A stretch of DNA of 64,000 nt from Dyadobacter koreensis (GTDB lineage Bacteria; Bacteroidota; Bacteroidia; Cytophagales; Spirosomataceae): assembly GCF_900108855.1 (NCBI RefSeq), contig NZ_FNXY01000002.1:858967-922966 (forward strand), read 5' to 3'. Below the pieces are notes generated by a model. The model did not search any database and was not told the origin of the DNA. It saw only the letters and a program-made list of their open reading frames with translations. Numbering within the stretch: the stretch's first letter is position 1; each line of letters starts with the position of its first letter. Made by a program: the position numbers and the translations under genes. This document shows, piece after piece, positions 61,487-64,000 of this stretch.

Positions 61487-64000
61487 CTAGAAAAGCTCTC
61501 GTGCTTTTTCCAGTGCCTTGTCAAGACCACTTGCGTCAGATCCTCCTGCAGTTGCGAAAAATGGCTGTCCGCCTCCGCCGCCGCGAATTTCTTTTGCAAG
61601 GTCCTTCACAATACTGCCTGCGTTCAATCCAGAGCTTTGAACCACATTTTCGGCAATGAAGACTGATATTTGCGGCTTTCCTGCAATTTCAGTTCCAAAT
61701 ACAGCGATGAGGTTTTCTACCTGTTCCCTAAGTTCATAAGAAAGCTGTTTCAGGGATTCTGCACCTGGGACATTTACTTTTTCAACGACCAGATTAAAAG
61801 TTTGGTAACTTTTTACTTTTGCAAGTAATTGTGTTTTCAGTTGCTGGATTTTTTCATTTTCCAGAGCTTCAATTTTCTTCTGCAATTGCGTACGTTCGTC
61901 AAGCAAATTTTCAACAGCTTTCACCAAATCCTTCGGACCTTTTAAAAGGTCTTTCAGCTGATTAAGCGTATCTTCCTGCTGACGCATAATTTCCAGTGCT
62001 TTCTCTCCCGTTACCGCTTCAACGCGACGAACGCCGGCAGATACAGAACCTTCCGAAATAAATTTGAAAACACCAATTTCACCTGTCGAAGGAATATGTG
62101 TTCCCCCACAAAGTTCGAAGGAGAATTCCGGATCGAAGATGATCACACGGACGAAGTCGCCATATTTTTCACCGAAAGTTGCCGTTGCACCCATCGAAAT
62201 TGCTTCCTGGATCGGCACGTTGGTCATCACTTTTAACGGAATGTTTTCACGAATTTTTTCATTAACGCGGTCTTCAATTTTCTTCAATTCCTCGTCAGTA
62301 ACTTTTGAGAAGTGGGAAAAGTCAAAGCGTAGTAATTCATCGTTCAGAAAAGAACCTTTTTGTCCGATATGGGTCCCCAAAACTTCACGCATCGATGACA
62401 ACATCAAATGCGTCGCCGAGTGGTTCGCTTTAATTTTATGACGACGCTCCTCATCAATATGCGCAACTACAATACCTGCGTTTTGCAGTGCATCATCAAG
62501 ATTTTTATCTCTTGAGATATGGACAAAAAGATCGTTTTCTTTTTTAGTATCTACAATGTTGACAACTTTTGAGTCTCCGTTAACATTGAAATGCAATGTG
62601 CCGGTATCACCAACCTGTCCACCCATTTCCGCATAAAAAGGTGTGCGGTCAAGAACGATATGATATTCTTCGCCAGTCTTTGTTTTAACCTTACGGTATT
62701 TCACAATGTGGCTGTGCGTTTCCTCAAAATCATATCCGAGAAACTCAACCCCATCCGACTCGCGAAGTTCGATCCAGTCTGTGGCTTCCTTGCTTGCATC
62801 TTTGCGGGAACGTGCTTTTTGTTCAGCCAATGCATCCTGGAATCCGGCTTCATCGATGATGAAACTTTTTTCACGTGCGATTAGAGCCGTTAAGTCAACC
62901 GGGAAACCAAAAGTATCGCTCAACTCAAAAACCTCACTTCCGGCGATAACATTCGTCTCTTTTTCCTTCAAATTCGCCATGATGATATCAAGCCTTTTCA
63001 GGCCGGATTCAAGCGTGCGAAGGAAACTTTTTTCTTCTTCAAGAATTACCCGGGTCACAAATTCTTCCTGCGCAGTCAACTCCGGGAAAACATCTTTAAA
63101 CTGTTCAGAAAGAACAGGAATTAATTTGTGAAAAAATGGTTCTGCAAATCCTAAATATGAATATCCATAACGTACGGCGCGACGTAAAATACGACGAATT
63201 ACATAACCTGCTTTTACGTTGGAAGGTAATTGTCCGTCGGTAATAGCAAAAGCAACAGCCCGGATATGGTCAGAAATAACGCGCATGGCGATGTCGGTAA
63301 ACGGTTCTTCGCTGCCGTATGCTTTTCCAGATAATTTTTCTAAAACATTAATTGTATTCTGGAAAACGTCGGTATCATAGTTAGACATTTTCGCCTGAAC
63401 AGCCATACAAAGACGTTCAAAACCCATCCCGGTATCGACGTGTGTAGAAGGAAGAGGAATCAGTGAGCTGTCGGCTTTACGTTCAAACTGCATAAATACC
63501 AGGTTCCAGATTTCCACTACCTGCGGATGATCATTATTAACTAACGATTTTCCAGAAATTGAGTCAACATCAGCCTGAGGGCGCAAGTCGATGTGAATTT
63601 CAGAGCAAGGTCCGCATGGGCCGGTATCACCCATTTCCCAGAAATTGTCCTTTTTGTTGCCTAAAATAATACGGTCTTCACCAACAATAGGAGCCCACAA
63701 ATCCCAGGCTTCCTGATCAAACGGAACGCCGTCTTTTGCATCTCCTTCAAAAACAGAAACGTACAAACGTTCTTTCGGAAGTTTGTAAATTTCGGTCAAT
63801 AACTCCCACGCCCAGGTAATTGCCTCTTTTTTGAAATAATCACCAAACGACCAGTTACCCAACATTTCAAACATGGTGTGGTGGTAAGTGTCGAATCCAA
63901 CATCCTCTAAATCATTATGTTTACCCGAAACGCGAAGGCATTTTTGCGTGTCGGCAATCCGACGTGACGGAGGTGTACCGTTGCCCAAAAAGAAATCTTT
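61487..64000 (-). CDS. alaS: Alanine-tRNA ligase, lacking its N-terminus (cut by window edge)
   Basis: The frame is open to the right edge: the last four codons read KDFF before LGNGTPPSRRIADTQKCLR, so the true start is beyond 64000. Class II aminoacylation domain (CLRVSGKHNDLEDVGFDTYH), the HxxxH editing motif HSATHLM and the C-x3-H zinc motif CGGTHIPSTGE are all present, followed by the C-terminal coiled coil and DHHA1 domain (RGGGGGQPFFATAGG). Charges tRNA-Ala and edits Ser/Gly. Housekeeping gene; only about 40 N-terminal residues appear to be missing. Confidence 0.97.
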   Translation of the reverse strand, partial: KDFFLGNGTPPSRRIADTQKCLRVSGKHNDLEDVGFDTYHHTMFEMLGNWSFGDYFKKEAITWAWELLTEIYKLPKERLYVSVFEGDAKDGVPFDQEAWDLWAPIVGEDRIILGNKKDNFWEMGDTGPCGPCSEIHIDLRPQADVDSISGKSLVNNDHPQVVEIWNLVFMQFERKADSSLIPLPSTHVDTGMGFERLCMAVQAKMSNYDTDVFQNTINVLEKLSGKAYGSEEPFTDIAMRVISDHIRAVAFAITDGQLPSNVKAGYVIRRILRRAVRYGYSYLGFAEPFFHKLIPVLSEQFKDVFPELTAQEEFVTRVILEEEKSFLRTLESGLKRLDIIMANLKEKETNVIAGSEVFELSDTFGFPVDLTALIAREKSFIIDEAGFQDALAEQKARSRKDASKEATDWIELRESDGVEFLGYDFEETHSHIVKYRKVKTKTGEEYHIVLDRTPFYAEMGGQVGDTGTLHFNVNGDSKVVNIVDTKKENDLFVHISRDKNLDDALQNAGIVVAHIDEERRHKIKANHSATHLMLSSMREVLGTHIGQKGSFLNDELLRFDFSHFSKVTDEELKKIEDRVNEKIRENIPLKVMTNVPIQEAISMGATATFGEKYGDFVRVIIFDPEFSFELCGGTHIPSTGEIGVFKFISEGSVSAGVRRVEAVTGEKALEIMRQQEDTLNQLKDLLKGPKDLVKAVENLLDERTQLQKKIEALENEKIQQLKTQLLAKVKSYQTFNLVVEKVNVPGAESLKQLSYELREQVENLIAVFGTEIAGKPQISVFIAENVVQSSGLNAGSIVKDLAKEIRGGGGGQPFFATAGGSDASGLDKALEKARELF

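Overview
The window looks like a chromosomal segment of a Bacteroidota bacterium, most likely a Dyadobacter-like member of the Cytophagales. This rests on two SusC/SusD pairs driven by ECF sigma/FecR regulators, STN and carboxypeptidase-regulatory domains, TAnnTTTG promoter boxes, lipoproteins with acidic residues after the lipobox Cys, DUF2851, a MarR/YceI pair and the absence of strong Shine-Dalgarno sites. The genus is inference.

Layout. 1-1390: thiamin genes thiS and thiC (thiC cut by the left edge) behind a clear TPP riboswitch, then a GNAT acetyltransferase. 2231-29502: two successive minus-strand modules. Module 2 (transcribed first, 29502 to 15086) is sigma, FecR, SusC, SusD, SelA-like PLP enzyme, amidohydrolase, RidA, PQQ dehydrogenase fused to cytochrome c, cytochrome c, second PQQ dehydrogenase, RidA. 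Module 1 (14861 to 2231) is sigma, FecR, SusC, SusD, RidA, SelA-like enzyme, amidohydrolase, RraA-like protein, BASS-family transporter. A lactonase and a CBM9-like protein lie just upstream (29866-31729). Nearly all the enzymes carry Sec or twin-arginine export signals, so the two modules read as an envelope-located catabolic route. The steps that fit are sugar oxidation, lactone opening, N-deacylation, PLP-dependent deamination assisted by RidA, aldol cleavage and import of the keto acid. An oxidised amino sugar such as N-acetylglucosaminate is the substrate I consider most likely; this is inference.

32024-54991 is a mosaic of core and accessory genes: MHS transporter with a small membrane partner, thiolase, GtrA protein, gluconolactonase-like protein, GH13 hydrolase with Maf, MarR/YceI, AMP nucleosidase, GH140 hydrolase, group II truncated globin, GDPD, CCA-adding-like enzyme, DUF2851, MtgA, hydroxyacid dehydrogenase and a divergent oxyR/catalase pair.

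55162-60716 is a third sigma/FecR system. Its receptor-like gene has an STN domain joined to a run of GVQISG-type surface repeats instead of a TonB-dependent barrel, followed by a paralog and an LpxL-type acyltransferase. The sigma gene and the paralog share a bipartite upstream motif with identical spacing, probably the promoter of this ECF regulon. The window ends with a CHRD lipoprotein and alaS (cut by the right edge).
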